A stretch of 14,718 nucleotides of DNA from Bacteroides sp. (lineage in GTDB: Bacteria > Bacteroidota > Bacteroidia > Bacteroidales > SM23-62), in NCBI GenBank assembly GCA_030667765.1, contig DAOUVF010000022.1, positions 1-14,718 on the forward strand, read 5' to 3'. The notes under the pieces are model-generated. The model was not told the origin of the DNA. It worked only from the letters and a program-made list of their open reading frames with translations, and ran no database searches. Position numbers and translations under genes: made by a program. Positions within the stretch are counted from its first letter, which is position 1. Each line of letters starts with the position of its first letter. This document shows positions 8,254-14,718 of this stretch, piece by piece.

Positions 8254-9816
8254 ATGATGAAATCCCTAATTCCTGTTACTCTTTTATTAGTGAGCTTTTT
8301 AGTGGTCCTGCCATCCTGCCGGCCTGCGACAGAATCAGGTATATTTTATGGAGGTGCTGTTATCAGTGCATCAGAAGATCCCGTCAAAATGCTTTTCCCT
8401 GGGAACTGGGCGGATCCTGCCCTGGTGAAGCTGGGAGATATTTATTACCTGACTGCAAACAACGGTCGTTACGCTCCCTCTGTCCTGGTCTTTCAGAGCA
8501 CAGACCTGAAACACTGGGAACCCATTTCCTATGCGAGTCCCCTTGAGGGACAGGCGCCTGCCACAGACATTGCAGCTGTGGGAGAGCGCCTCTATATTTA
8601 CGGTGGGGGTGGCATGGATCCCTGGGTCATGTATGCAGATCCGCCCTACGAAGTATGGTCTGAAAGGCTGAATATGGAACCCCTGGAACCCCATCCCATT
8701 GATGCGGGCCATATCATGGACGAAGAAGGGAACCGATACCTTTACATGTCACAGGGAAAGATGGTGAGCCTGAGTGAGGATGGACTCAAAGCCACCAGCG
8801 CCCCTGAAAGAACATATGAAGGATGGGAGATACCGGAAGAAATTGCCGTTGAATGTATCTGCCTGGAAAGTTCCAAATTATTCAGGAAAGACGGCTGGTA
8901 TTACATGGTCAGTGCAACCGGAGGAACGGCAGGTCCAACTACCAGCCATATGGCTATCGTCGCCAGGGCGCAGAATCCTATTGGTACCTGGGAAAATTCC
9001 CCCTATAATCCTTTGATCTGGACCCGTGACGAATCCGAGCTCTGGTGGTCGAAAGGCCATGCCACCCTGATTGAAGGGCCCGAACAGCACTGGTATGCAA
9101 TATACCATGGCTACCGGCACAGCCACCGCTCCTGGGGCAGGGTAACCCTGATCTCCCCGGTGGAATGGAACGATGAAGGATGGCCCATCCTAGCCTCGGA
9201 TTGGCCCGGTGGATGGAATGATCCACCGACAGTAAATCTTCCGATCAGCGATGAATTCGACGGTGAGGAGATCGGGATGCAATGGCAGGCCTATGAAAAA
9301 ATCGACACCCAGCGTTACCAGCTCGTTGAAGAAGGACTTGAAATCACGGCTGTTGAAGGGGATCCGGGCATGTCCAATCCCTTAACTGCCAATCCCAGGG
9401 ACCTGGCCTATGAAGTGGAAACGGAAATGGTGGTGGAAGGAGATGTTCATGCCGGACTCATCCTTTTTTACGGTCCCAATGCTTACGTTAGACTTGGCCT
9501 TACTCCTGATGGCATGCTCCTGAAACAAAAACGCAGGTTCCGGGCAGAGAGCGACAGGAAATTGTCCGGTGATGAAAGTCCCTATTCAGAAAAACGCATA
9601 CGGTTGAAAATAAAAAATGACCGGCAGGATGCCTCCTATTATTATGCAAGTCCGGATGGTGAATGGATCAAACTGGAACGGTCCGACGACATTTCCGGAT
9701 TCCAGCACAATATTTTCGGCAGACACGGCTCCATCCGCCCGGGTTTTTATGTAACCGGGAACGGAAAGGCCCGCTTCGAATATTTCAAGTACACAGCACT
9801 GTCCCGTCAGAAATAA
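8254..9816 (+). CDS. GH43 family glycoside hydrolase, lipoprotein, with C-terminal beta-sandwich
   Basis: A 520-residue enzyme with a lipoprotein signal (VVLPSC, Cys22), so probably anchored in the outer or inner membrane. The GH43 propeller spans about 35-325: Asp54 in WADPALV (base), Asp150 in IDAGHIMDEEG (pKa modulator), Glu205 in CLESSKLF (acid), and KGHATL (His269), where the conserved propeller His is expected. Residues about 330-520 look like the concanavalin-type beta-sandwich found after GH43 domains of the beta-xylosidase type (SDEFDGEEIGMQWQ at its start, YYYASPDGEWIKL, RPGFYVTG). Probable activity is beta-xylosidase, alpha-arabinofuranosidase or a related exo-activity; this is inference from the family. 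It is unlike the other GH43 here, which carries CBM6. Start ATG is at 8254, or 8257 (adjacent ATG). It is divergent from the sulfatase and convergent with the Gfo/Idh/MocA gene. Confidence 0.88.
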   Translation: MMKSLIPVTLLLVSFLVVLPSCRPATESGIFYGGAVISASEDPVKMLFPGNWADPALVKLGDIYYLTANNGRYAPSVLVFQSTDLKHWEPISYASPLEGQAPATDIAAVGERLYIYGGGGMDPWVMYADPPYEVWSERLNMEPLEPHPIDAGHIMDEEGNRYLYMSQGKMVSLSEDGLKATSAPERTYEGWEIPEEIAVECICLESSKLFRKDGWYYMVSATGGTAGPTTSHMAIVARAQNPIGTWENSPYNPLIWTRDESELWWSKGHATLIEGPEQHWYAIYHGYRHSHRSWGRVTLISPVEWNDEGWPILASDWPGGWNDPPTVNLPISDEFDGEEIGMQWQAYEKIDTQRYQLVEEGLEITAVEGDPGMSNPLTANPRDLAYEVETEMVVEGDVHAGLILFYGPNAYVRLGLTPDGMLLKQKRRFRAESDRKLSGDESPYSEKRIRLKIKNDRQDASYYYASPDGEWIKLERSDDISGFQHNIFGRHGSIRPGFYVTGNGKARFEYFKYTALSRQK

Positions 9817-9860
9817 CCTTTCAAGCCTGAACAGCATTAGTACCGGATCAGTCAGACAAA

Positions 9861-11003
9861 TCAAATATTAAGCGGGAGATCGACCGGTCGGCCATTCTCT
9901 GCCGAAGATTTTAGCAGGGCAAGGTAAATTTCCTGGTCTGTACGTGCCTGCATGGCCCCATATGTGGGTTCTCTTCCTGTTCTGACAGCATTCACCAGGC
10001 TCAGCAGGCAATCGGCCACGGCAATCTCATCATCATGCCATTGAATGGTACTTCCCTGGGGTTTTCTGTAAACGGGATTGCTCCATTTAACAATCGGCCG
10101 GGTTTGCTGGCCTGTATGGGCAATTATTGATTCCAATGGTCCGCCGTCAATGCGTTCCCATCTCCTTTCCAGGGTAATTTCTTGCCTGCCTTCATTCCCA
10201 GAAGCCAGTATGGTCAGGGTATCCTGCTGGTTTACAGCGTCACCAATGCTTATCCCCATTCCTTTTTCAGCCAGGAAACGGCTGCTCCGCCACCAGCGAA
10301 GTGCTGAATCATATCCTACGCTGGTCCAGTGATAAATCCCCAGGCGATCTCCTTCAAACTCAATGATCCCGTGTTCCTGCATCTCTGTTCTGGAATCAAA
10401 CGATCCGGACAGCCTGGAAAGATGTGGAGCCAGGTCATATTGTTTTACTGCACCGGTCACCCTCAGTGGCCTGGTTTCGAATCCCAGGTATGACCTCATT
10501 ACGCTTACGCCATGATAGGCATGACCTGAAAAATCATTGAAGGAAGAATACACTTTTCCGAAAATACCTGCTTCAATTAATTTCAGCTTTATCTGCTCAT
10601 TGGGACGGCGATGGAACTGTTCGGCTACCTCAATCTTCAATCTTCTTTCCGAGGCGGCAGATATAATGGCATCGGCCTCAGCAAGATCCACGGCGATAGG
10701 TGTTTCCAGCAATACATGCAAGCCAGCTTCAACAGCCATGAGTCCGACTGCACCGTTGGCATCCTTTGCGACAGAAACTATACCCAGTTCCGGAGCAGTT
10801 TCATTTATCAGCCTATTGATATCTGTAAACCAGGGCACCCCGAGATACTCACCCAGTTTTCTGGAGGACTCCTCACTCCTGCCCCAGACAGAAACCAGGC
10901 TGACTTCCTCCGCCAGAGCATTCAGGATAGGTCCGTAAAGATATGCAGAACGGCTGCCGGTCCCAATAATCGCAACGCTTAAGGGTTTTTTATCAGTCAT
11001 CAT
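9861..11003 (-). CDS. Gfo/Idh/MocA-like oxidoreductase with altered catalytic motif
   Basis: A 380-residue cytoplasmic protein. An N-terminal Rossmann fold is shown by SVAIIGTGSRS (9-19), followed by the family's beta-alpha pattern up to about residue 125, then the alpha/beta C-terminal domain. Family members are NAD(P)-dependent sugar or polyol dehydrogenases or related hydratases. Two usual catalytic positions are changed. The EKP motif reads ETP (100-102), losing the Lys, and the region where D-x-x-x-H is expected reads GHAYHGVSVMRSYLG (160-174), keeping a His but no obvious Asp. It may have a different reaction, a binding role or no dehydrogenase activity. Its start (adjacent ATGs at 11003 and 11000) overlaps the end of the small membrane protein gene by 11 bases, implying translational coupling. 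It is the last gene of the four-gene unit. Confidence 0.85.
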   Translation of the reverse strand: MMTDKKPLSVAIIGTGSRSAYLYGPILNALAEEVSLVSVWGRSEESSRKLGEYLGVPWFTDINRLINETAPELGIVSVAKDANGAVGLMAVEAGLHVLLETPIAVDLAEADAIISAASERRLKIEVAEQFHRRPNEQIKLKLIEAGIFGKVYSSFNDFSGHAYHGVSVMRSYLGFETRPLRVTGAVKQYDLAPHLSRLSGSFDSRTEMQEHGIIEFEGDRLGIYHWTSVGYDSALRWWRSSRFLAEKGMGISIGDAVNQQDTLTILASGNEGRQEITLERRWERIDGGPLESIIAHTGQQTRPIVKWSNPVYRKPQGSTIQWHDDEIAVADCLLSLVNAVRTGREPTYGAMQARTDQEIYLALLKSSAENGRPVDLPLNI

Positions 11004-11307
11004 ACAACCTTATACACCGCATAAGATCCATTACAAGGCAGGAAGAGGCATGCTGGCAGGCCCGGTGGATCCTTTTCATCACGACGGACCCGGTTTTTTG
11101 TCCCAGGAAAAAAGCAGTGACCAAAAACACATAGGTATACCAGGCAAAACCAATTTCTGAGACAAGCCTCAGGGCAATAATAAATGGGACCGGTATATGA
11201 ATGGCCAGGAACCATTGAAATGAGTATGCCTTTACATTGCTGCGCCAGTATCCGAATGGAATATTTATTATGAAAACCAGGAAACTAATGAGAATGAGTG
11301 CTAACAT
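10993..11307 (-). CDS. Small integral membrane protein, unknown function
   Basis: A 104-residue protein. Three hydrophobic segments are visible: about residues 1-20, 30-50 and 52-70, separated by the charged loop YWRSNVKAYS. The tail from about 73 is polar and basic with Cys84, Cys90 and Cys98. I do not assign a function; the IPFGYWR...FQWFLAIHIPVP pattern looks like a conserved small membrane protein rather than a chance frame. Its reality is supported by its place: it starts four bases after the serine hydrolase stop and overlaps the next gene by 11 bases on the same strand. It could anchor or assist its neighbours at the inner membrane, but that is only inference from context. Confidence 0.75.
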   Translation of the reverse strand: MLALILISFLVFIINIPFGYWRSNVKAYSFQWFLAIHIPVPFIIALRLVSEIGFAWYTYVFLVTAFFLGQKTGSVVMKRIHRACQHASSCLVMDLMRCIRLYDD

Positions 11308-11311
11308 TACA

Positions 11312-12448
11312 TCACAAAGATAGGGATTCTAAGACCTTCCTGATAAAATACGGACGTTCAGATGGTTCCAGCCAGCGGGTTACAATAACCATATCATGGT
11401 CCGGGCATACAACGATATAATTTCCCCCGAATCCTGCTGCATAATAAAGGTTTTCAGAAAGCCACCACATATACCCATAGCTTTCATTGGCAGGTGATGG
11501 CTCCGTAGCCATCCTGATCCATTCTTCGGTGAACAATTGCTGTGCCCCCCATCTACCCTTCCTGAGAAAGAGCAGTCCGAAACGAGCGTGATCCAGGGTA
11601 TTTATGAAGATGCCACCGCCTGAATGCCCTCCTCCGCTAACAGATTGCACCCATGTCCCGTCTACGTTTACCCAGGAGTCCTCATAGCCGTACCAGCGCC
11701 AGGTACTGCTTGCCCCGATCGGATCCATGATATTCTCCTTTAGAATCTGTGGCAGGGGTTTTCTCCAAACCTGCAACAGGGAGTAAGCAAGGACATTGAC
11801 CCTGACATCGTTATACTTGTAAAATGTCCCGGGTTCATTCAGATCCCGGTTTTTCCAGTCAGTTATCCCTCCTTCGGCAGGGGGACGGTCAGCCCAATCC
11901 TGCATTCCGAAAAGATCGCCGGACCAGTCGGAGGACTGGTTCAGCAAATGTTCCCAGGTGATCTGTCCATTGTGCACTCCTTCAAAAGTCCCATCCCAGA
12001 CATAGTCAGACACCCTGTCATCCACACTGTTTATCAGTCCCCTGTCAATGGCAAGTCCCGCTACCGTTGACAGATAGCTCTTGGTTACACTGAAGGTCAT
12101 ATCCACCCGCTCAATGTCTCCCCATTCGGCCACAATATAACCATTGCGGATTATGAGACCAGTAGGCCCACCTCTTTTCCTGGTTGGCCCAACGATCTCA
12201 TGATAGGGCTCCCGCTGAAATCCCTTCAGTATAGCTATCCGGAGGTCTCTAGAACCTGTATATTCATTTTCCCTGGCAAATTGAACCGCCGCTTCCAGCT
12301 TTGTGGCATCAAAACTCATTTCTATGGGCGATTTCCTTTCCCATTTACCTGCCGGGGGATAATAATCCTGTGCGATCACAGGGAGATTGGTGGCCAGGAA
12401 CCAGACCAGGAGGATTCCTGTAACTAAAGAAGCGAATGATTTTCTCAT
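11312..12448 (-). CDS. Secreted serine hydrolase, beta-lactamase/penicillin-binding class C family
   Basis: A 378-residue exported hydrolase of the class C beta-lactamase / DD-peptidase / esterase fold. I chose the ATG at 12446-12448: it gives a clean signal peptide (residues 1-27, ending PVIAQ), has AGGA five bases upstream, and avoids overlap with the upstream radical SAM gene that the longer frame (to 12484) would need. Motifs are SVTK (120-123), with nucleophile Ser120 and Lys123, then YND (212-214) in the place of YxN within PGTFYKYND, and SGGGHSGGG and GFGGN further on in the area of the third motif. Family members cleave peptides, esters or amides; the substrate is unknown. It is the second gene in the unit, four bases before the small membrane protein gene. 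Confidence 0.88.
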   Translation of the reverse strand: MRKSFASLVTGILLVWFLATNLPVIAQDYYPPAGKWERKSPIEMSFDATKLEAAVQFARENEYTGSRDLRIAILKGFQREPYHEIVGPTRKRGGPTGLIIRNGYIVAEWGDIERVDMTFSVTKSYLSTVAGLAIDRGLINSVDDRVSDYVWDGTFEGVHNGQITWEHLLNQSSDWSGDLFGMQDWADRPPAEGGITDWKNRDLNEPGTFYKYNDVRVNVLAYSLLQVWRKPLPQILKENIMDPIGASSTWRWYGYEDSWVNVDGTWVQSVSGGGHSGGGIFINTLDHARFGLLFLRKGRWGAQQLFTEEWIRMATEPSPANESYGYMWWLSENLYYAAGFGGNYIVVCPDHDMVIVTRWLEPSERPYFIRKVLESLSL

Positions 12449-12461
12449 CTCATTCCTGTAT

Positions 12462-13793
12462 TCATTTCCAATCCATAACATCACCGCTGTCCGGCATCGG
12501 CAGCTGATGGGATCCGGATTTCCGCATTATTTTATTCTCCGCTATAGCAAGTTTTCGGTAGCCCAGGTTAACTGCAAGATAAAAAGCCGGCATCCGTAAA
12601 TTCCCTAGGATCCTTTTCGCGATACTGAAAATTTTACTGAAGTCGCTCTTGGCTTTGATTTTACCAATCTGTAGTTCCAGCGGTGACATATTCTTAGGCT
12701 TGAACACCACAGTATGGTGGTCGTAGTATTCCCATTTTTCATGCAAAAGCCTCCCAGTCTCTTTAAATTTCTCAAATACCCGGGTACCTGGATAGGGAGT
12801 TAATGCATTAATTGATGCCAGGCTAATACGATTTTTTATTAAGAATTTTATTGTTTCTCCGAATGTCTCATGTGTATCTTCGTCAAAGCCGAAAATCACT
12901 GAGGCCTGGATTAAAATACCCATTTTTAGAATTTTCTTGATACTTTGCTGAGTGTCTTCAAGGCTTTTCAGCTTTTTGTATTTATTGATATTGGTTTCCA
13001 GCACGCTCTCCAGCCCGATAAACAATCCCTTACAGCCGCTTTTTTTCGCCAGTTCCATTATATCAATATTCCGTGCAAATGAAATGGAAGATTGACCTAC
13101 CCACCTTATCTTCAACGGAATAAGTGCAGTAAAAAGTTCTCTGGCATACTTCTGGTTACCAATAATATTGTCATCAAGGAAAATAAAATTCCGGGCCCCG
13201 GATTCCTTAATATCCCTCACTATATGCTTGACAGGTATCAGCGTTATTCTTTTACCAAAAATATTCGTTACACAACAAAAATCGCAATTGTACGGACATC
13301 CCCGTGATGTTTGCAGGGGTACCAGGTTATACATCCGTTTTTTAGACAGGGTTGAAAAATCTTTGGGTATATACCGGTCCAGATCCGGATTGGGTTCGTG
13401 ATATCTCTCCTGAAGATTACCGCTTTCAATATCTTCCAGTATTTTTTCCCACACACCTTCAGCTTCTCCAACCACCACAGCATCGGCATGTTCAAGTGCC
13501 TCATCAGGCAAAAGCGAAGGATGGATCCCTCCCATCACTACTATTTTTCCTTTTTCCCTGAATGTATCGGCTATGCGGTATCCCCTGTATGCATTCGAGG
13601 TCAAGCAACTGATGGCAACAACATCGCAGTCTTCATCCAGGTCCAAATCCATGTATTCCTCCTCAACAATTTTTACCTCATGCTTTTTCGGGGTAAGGCC
13701 TTGAAGTATAAACAATGCCAGTTGAGGTATCAAAATTCCCTTGTTCGTAAATTTGTGCGGGTCCCTGACTGGAGAAACTAATAAGATTTTCAT
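12462..13793 (-). CDS. B12-binding-domain radical SAM protein
   Basis: A 443-residue enzyme with a cobalamin-binding-type Rossmann domain (about 1-135; GGIHPSLLPDEAL at 88-100 and VVVGEAEGVW at 106-115 are hallmarks), then a radical SAM barrel. The 4Fe-4S cluster motif is GCPYNCDFC, with Cys166, Cys170 and Cys173; FLDDN and GLESV follow as conserved barrel strands. The classical DxHxxG cobalamin-ligand motif is not seen, which is usual in this class. Known relatives catalyse methylations, ring rearrangements and lipid modification; the substrate here is unknown. The last 60 residues are basic and partly hydrophobic. It is the first gene of the four-gene minus unit, with a good promoter match about 100 bases upstream. 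It is not of the sulfatase-maturase type: it has the B12 domain and no SPASM cysteines. Confidence 0.92.
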   Translation of the reverse strand: MKILLVSPVRDPHKFTNKGILIPQLALFILQGLTPKKHEVKIVEEEYMDLDLDEDCDVVAISCLTSNAYRGYRIADTFREKGKIVVMGGIHPSLLPDEALEHADAVVVGEAEGVWEKILEDIESGNLQERYHEPNPDLDRYIPKDFSTLSKKRMYNLVPLQTSRGCPYNCDFCCVTNIFGKRITLIPVKHIVRDIKESGARNFIFLDDNIIGNQKYARELFTALIPLKIRWVGQSSISFARNIDIMELAKKSGCKGLFIGLESVLETNINKYKKLKSLEDTQQSIKKILKMGILIQASVIFGFDEDTHETFGETIKFLIKNRISLASINALTPYPGTRVFEKFKETGRLLHEKWEYYDHHTVVFKPKNMSPLELQIGKIKAKSDFSKIFSIAKRILGNLRMPAFYLAVNLGYRKLAIAENKIMRKSGSHQLPMPDSGDVMDWK

Positions 13794-13899
13794 GAATGGA
13801 TTTTTTGGTTAATAGCTGGCCACCTAACCTGCTTCTGTTCATGATTAGTGTGGTTCGGCTCAATTGTGGGAAAGAAGCAAATGTATCCCTGAATCAGGC

Positions 13900-13930
13900 T
13901 AAAGGTATACGATTTAAATTATTTACCAAA
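13900..13930 (-). promoter_or_regulatory. Candidate Bacteroidota promoter of the radical SAM operon
   Basis: Read on the minus strand: TTTG (13930-13927), a 19-base AT-rich spacer, then TACCTTTA (13907-13900). This fits the Bacteroidota housekeeping consensus TTTG, 19-21 bases, TAnnTTTG, with one mismatch (final A for G). It lies about 107 bases upstream of the radical SAM start at 13793. A perfect TACATTTG is also present at 13885-13878 but lacks a well-placed TTTG. Confidence 0.5.
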
Positions 13931-13981
13931 ATTCGTAAAATCTGGATTATTAAATTGATATATTACACCTAATCCTATTAA

Positions 13982-14718
13982 ATGATAAATATGAGTAATT
14001 CTACGAGGTTTCTTTTTCTATCAGCAAAGATTGGTATTCTGCTTTTTACGTTGATCCTCATTCCTGAAAAGGCATTCTCACAGGCTGATAACAAGGAACT
14101 GGCCAGAGAGATCCTGGCTAATATGGATTTTGAGGTGGTTTATGACAAGGGCATGGAAATCCTGGGGACAGGATTCAATGCCGGTACCGTATACGCCGAA
14201 ACCTGGATACGCGATATGAATACCTTCATAGAACATTCCCTTTTGGTCACACCCAGGGAGGATGTCCGGGAATCTCTGCTCAGATTTTTCTTTTTCCAGG
14301 GATTTGATGGCAACATGATAGATGGTTACATGGAAATCCCAAATGATGAGGAGGTAGATCTTTATTACCGCGCAGTGCGATATGATATGCCCGGGTTTGC
14401 TTTTCACAAAAATACCGTAGAGACCGATCAGGAAACCTCATTGATACAGGCTGTCTACAGGTATATAGAAACTACGGGTGACAGGGCCATCCTCGAGGAA
14501 GAAATCAATGGAATGACTTTGCTGGACCGAATGGAATTAATGCTGACCTGGTTGATTAACTACCGGTATAACAAGAAACTCGGGCTGATATGGGGAGCAA
14601 CCACGGCGGACTGGGGAGATGTACAGCCAAACCATCCCTGGGGAGTAAAACTTGATGAAACCGCTGTTCCGGCTATTGACATTTATGACAACGCCATGTT
14701 CCTTATCGCGCTAGATAA
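13982..14718 (+). CDS. Secreted six-hairpin (alpha/alpha) glycosidase-like protein, 3' part missing
   Basis: Only the first 245 codons are present and the frame is open at the right edge. Numbered from the ATG at 13982 (MINMSNS; the ATG at 13991 is equally likely), residues 10-34 form a signal peptide ending AFSQA. The mature part looks like an alpha/alpha six-hairpin barrel of the glucoamylase/trehalase type: ETWIRDMNTFIE (73-84), where W-I-R-D recalls the substrate-binding strand of such enzymes, ETDQETSLIQAVYRYIETTGD (147-167), and WGATTADWGDV (204-214). I cannot place it in a numbered GH family. It is probably a periplasmic or exported glycoside hydrolase of the same polysaccharide locus, divergent from the radical SAM operon. 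No Shine-Dalgarno site is seen; the leader is A/T-rich. Confidence 0.75.
   Translation, partial: MINMSNSTRFLFLSAKIGILLFTLILIPEKAFSQADNKELAREILANMDFEVVYDKGMEILGTGFNAGTVYAETWIRDMNTFIEHSLLVTPREDVRESLLRFFFFQGFDGNMIDGYMEIPNDEEVDLYYRAVRYDMPGFAFHKNTVETDQETSLIQAVYRYIETTGDRAILEEEINGMTLLDRMELMLTWLINYRYNKKLGLIWGATTADWGDVQPNHPWGVKLDETAVPAIDIYDNAMFLIALD

Noticed and set aside
9817..9860. Possible bidirectional terminator between convergent GH43 and Gfo/Idh/MocA genes
   Set aside because: Only CTGA/TCAG can pair across the gap; the stem is too short and no T-run follows.
10537..10982. Two overlapping plus-strand open frames opposite the Gfo/Idh/MocA gene
   Set aside because: Both are antisense shadows of a convincing Rossmann-fold gene and have no recognisable product.
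12449..12484. Longer N-terminus for the serine hydrolase (start at 12484)
   Set aside because: It would overlap the radical SAM gene end and put polar residues before the signal peptide; the ATG at 12448 has AGGA upstream and a clean signal peptide.
13398..13781. 127-codon open frame on the plus strand opposite the radical SAM gene
   Set aside because: It is a shadow of the cobalamin-domain coding region; no domain, leader or conserved motif is seen.
12462..13793. Radical SAM protein as the sulfatase-maturing enzyme for the nearby sulfatases
   Set aside because: It has an N-terminal B12-binding domain and lacks the SPASM cysteine clusters of anaerobic sulfatase maturases.
14078..14407. 109-codon minus-strand open frame opposite the six-hairpin gene
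   Set aside because: The plus-strand frame has a signal peptide and glycosidase-like motifs and stays open to the window edge; this frame shows nothing.

Overview
The window looks like chromosomal DNA of a polysaccharide-degrading member of the Bacteroidota. The basis is Bacteroidota-style carbohydrate genes (type I sulfatases, a PL8-type lyase, two GH43 enzymes, a lipoprotein signal on several of them), almost no Shine-Dalgarno sites, AT-rich leaders, and one good match to the Bacteroidota promoter consensus (TTTG, 19-21 bases, TAnnTTTG). No rRNA, tRNA, CRISPR array, insertion sequence or phage gene was seen.

Layout from left to right. (1) Bases 1-587, minus strand: the first 85 codons of a lipoprotein sulfatase and, upstream of it, a small zinc-ribbon protein. 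(2) Bases 754-3194, plus strand: a sugar-porter MFS transporter and, two bases later, a PLP enzyme of the D-serine dehydratase / D-threonine aldolase type. (3) Bases 3200-8182, minus strand: a tight transcription unit sulfatase -> PL8-type polysaccharide lyase -> GH43-CBM6 hydrolase. (4) Bases 8254-9816, plus strand: a second, lipoprotein GH43 enzyme, divergent from the sulfatase across 71 bases. (5) Bases 9861-13793, minus strand: a four-gene unit of B12-binding radical SAM enzyme -> secreted serine hydrolase -> small three-helix membrane protein -> Gfo/Idh/MocA-like protein, with overlapping or nearly touching ends and a good promoter match upstream. (6) Bases 13982-14718, plus strand: the start of a secreted six-hairpin (alpha/alpha) glycosidase-like protein that runs off the window.

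Regions 1, 3, 4 and 6 read as one locus for a sulfated, uronic-acid-containing polysaccharide. In that model sulfatases remove sulfate, the lyase cuts the uronate backbone, the GH43 enzymes trim side sugars (arabinose, xylose or galactose type), and the MFS porter takes up released sugar. The substrate cannot be fixed from sequence; glycosaminoglycan-like or green-algal (ulvan-like) polymers are both possible. No SusC/SusD pair, sensor-regulator, unsaturated-uronyl hydrolase or sulfatase-maturing enzyme lies in the window, so the locus is either incomplete here or not a classical Sus-type locus.

Region 5 is the least explained part. Its four genes are clearly organised as one operon, but their combined function is unknown, and its Gfo/Idh/MocA member lacks the usual catalytic Lys of the EKP motif. 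Gaps between genes are all under 200 bases. The larger ones (588-753 and 13794-13981) are AT-rich divergent promoter regions; no clear rho-independent terminator was found in any gap.
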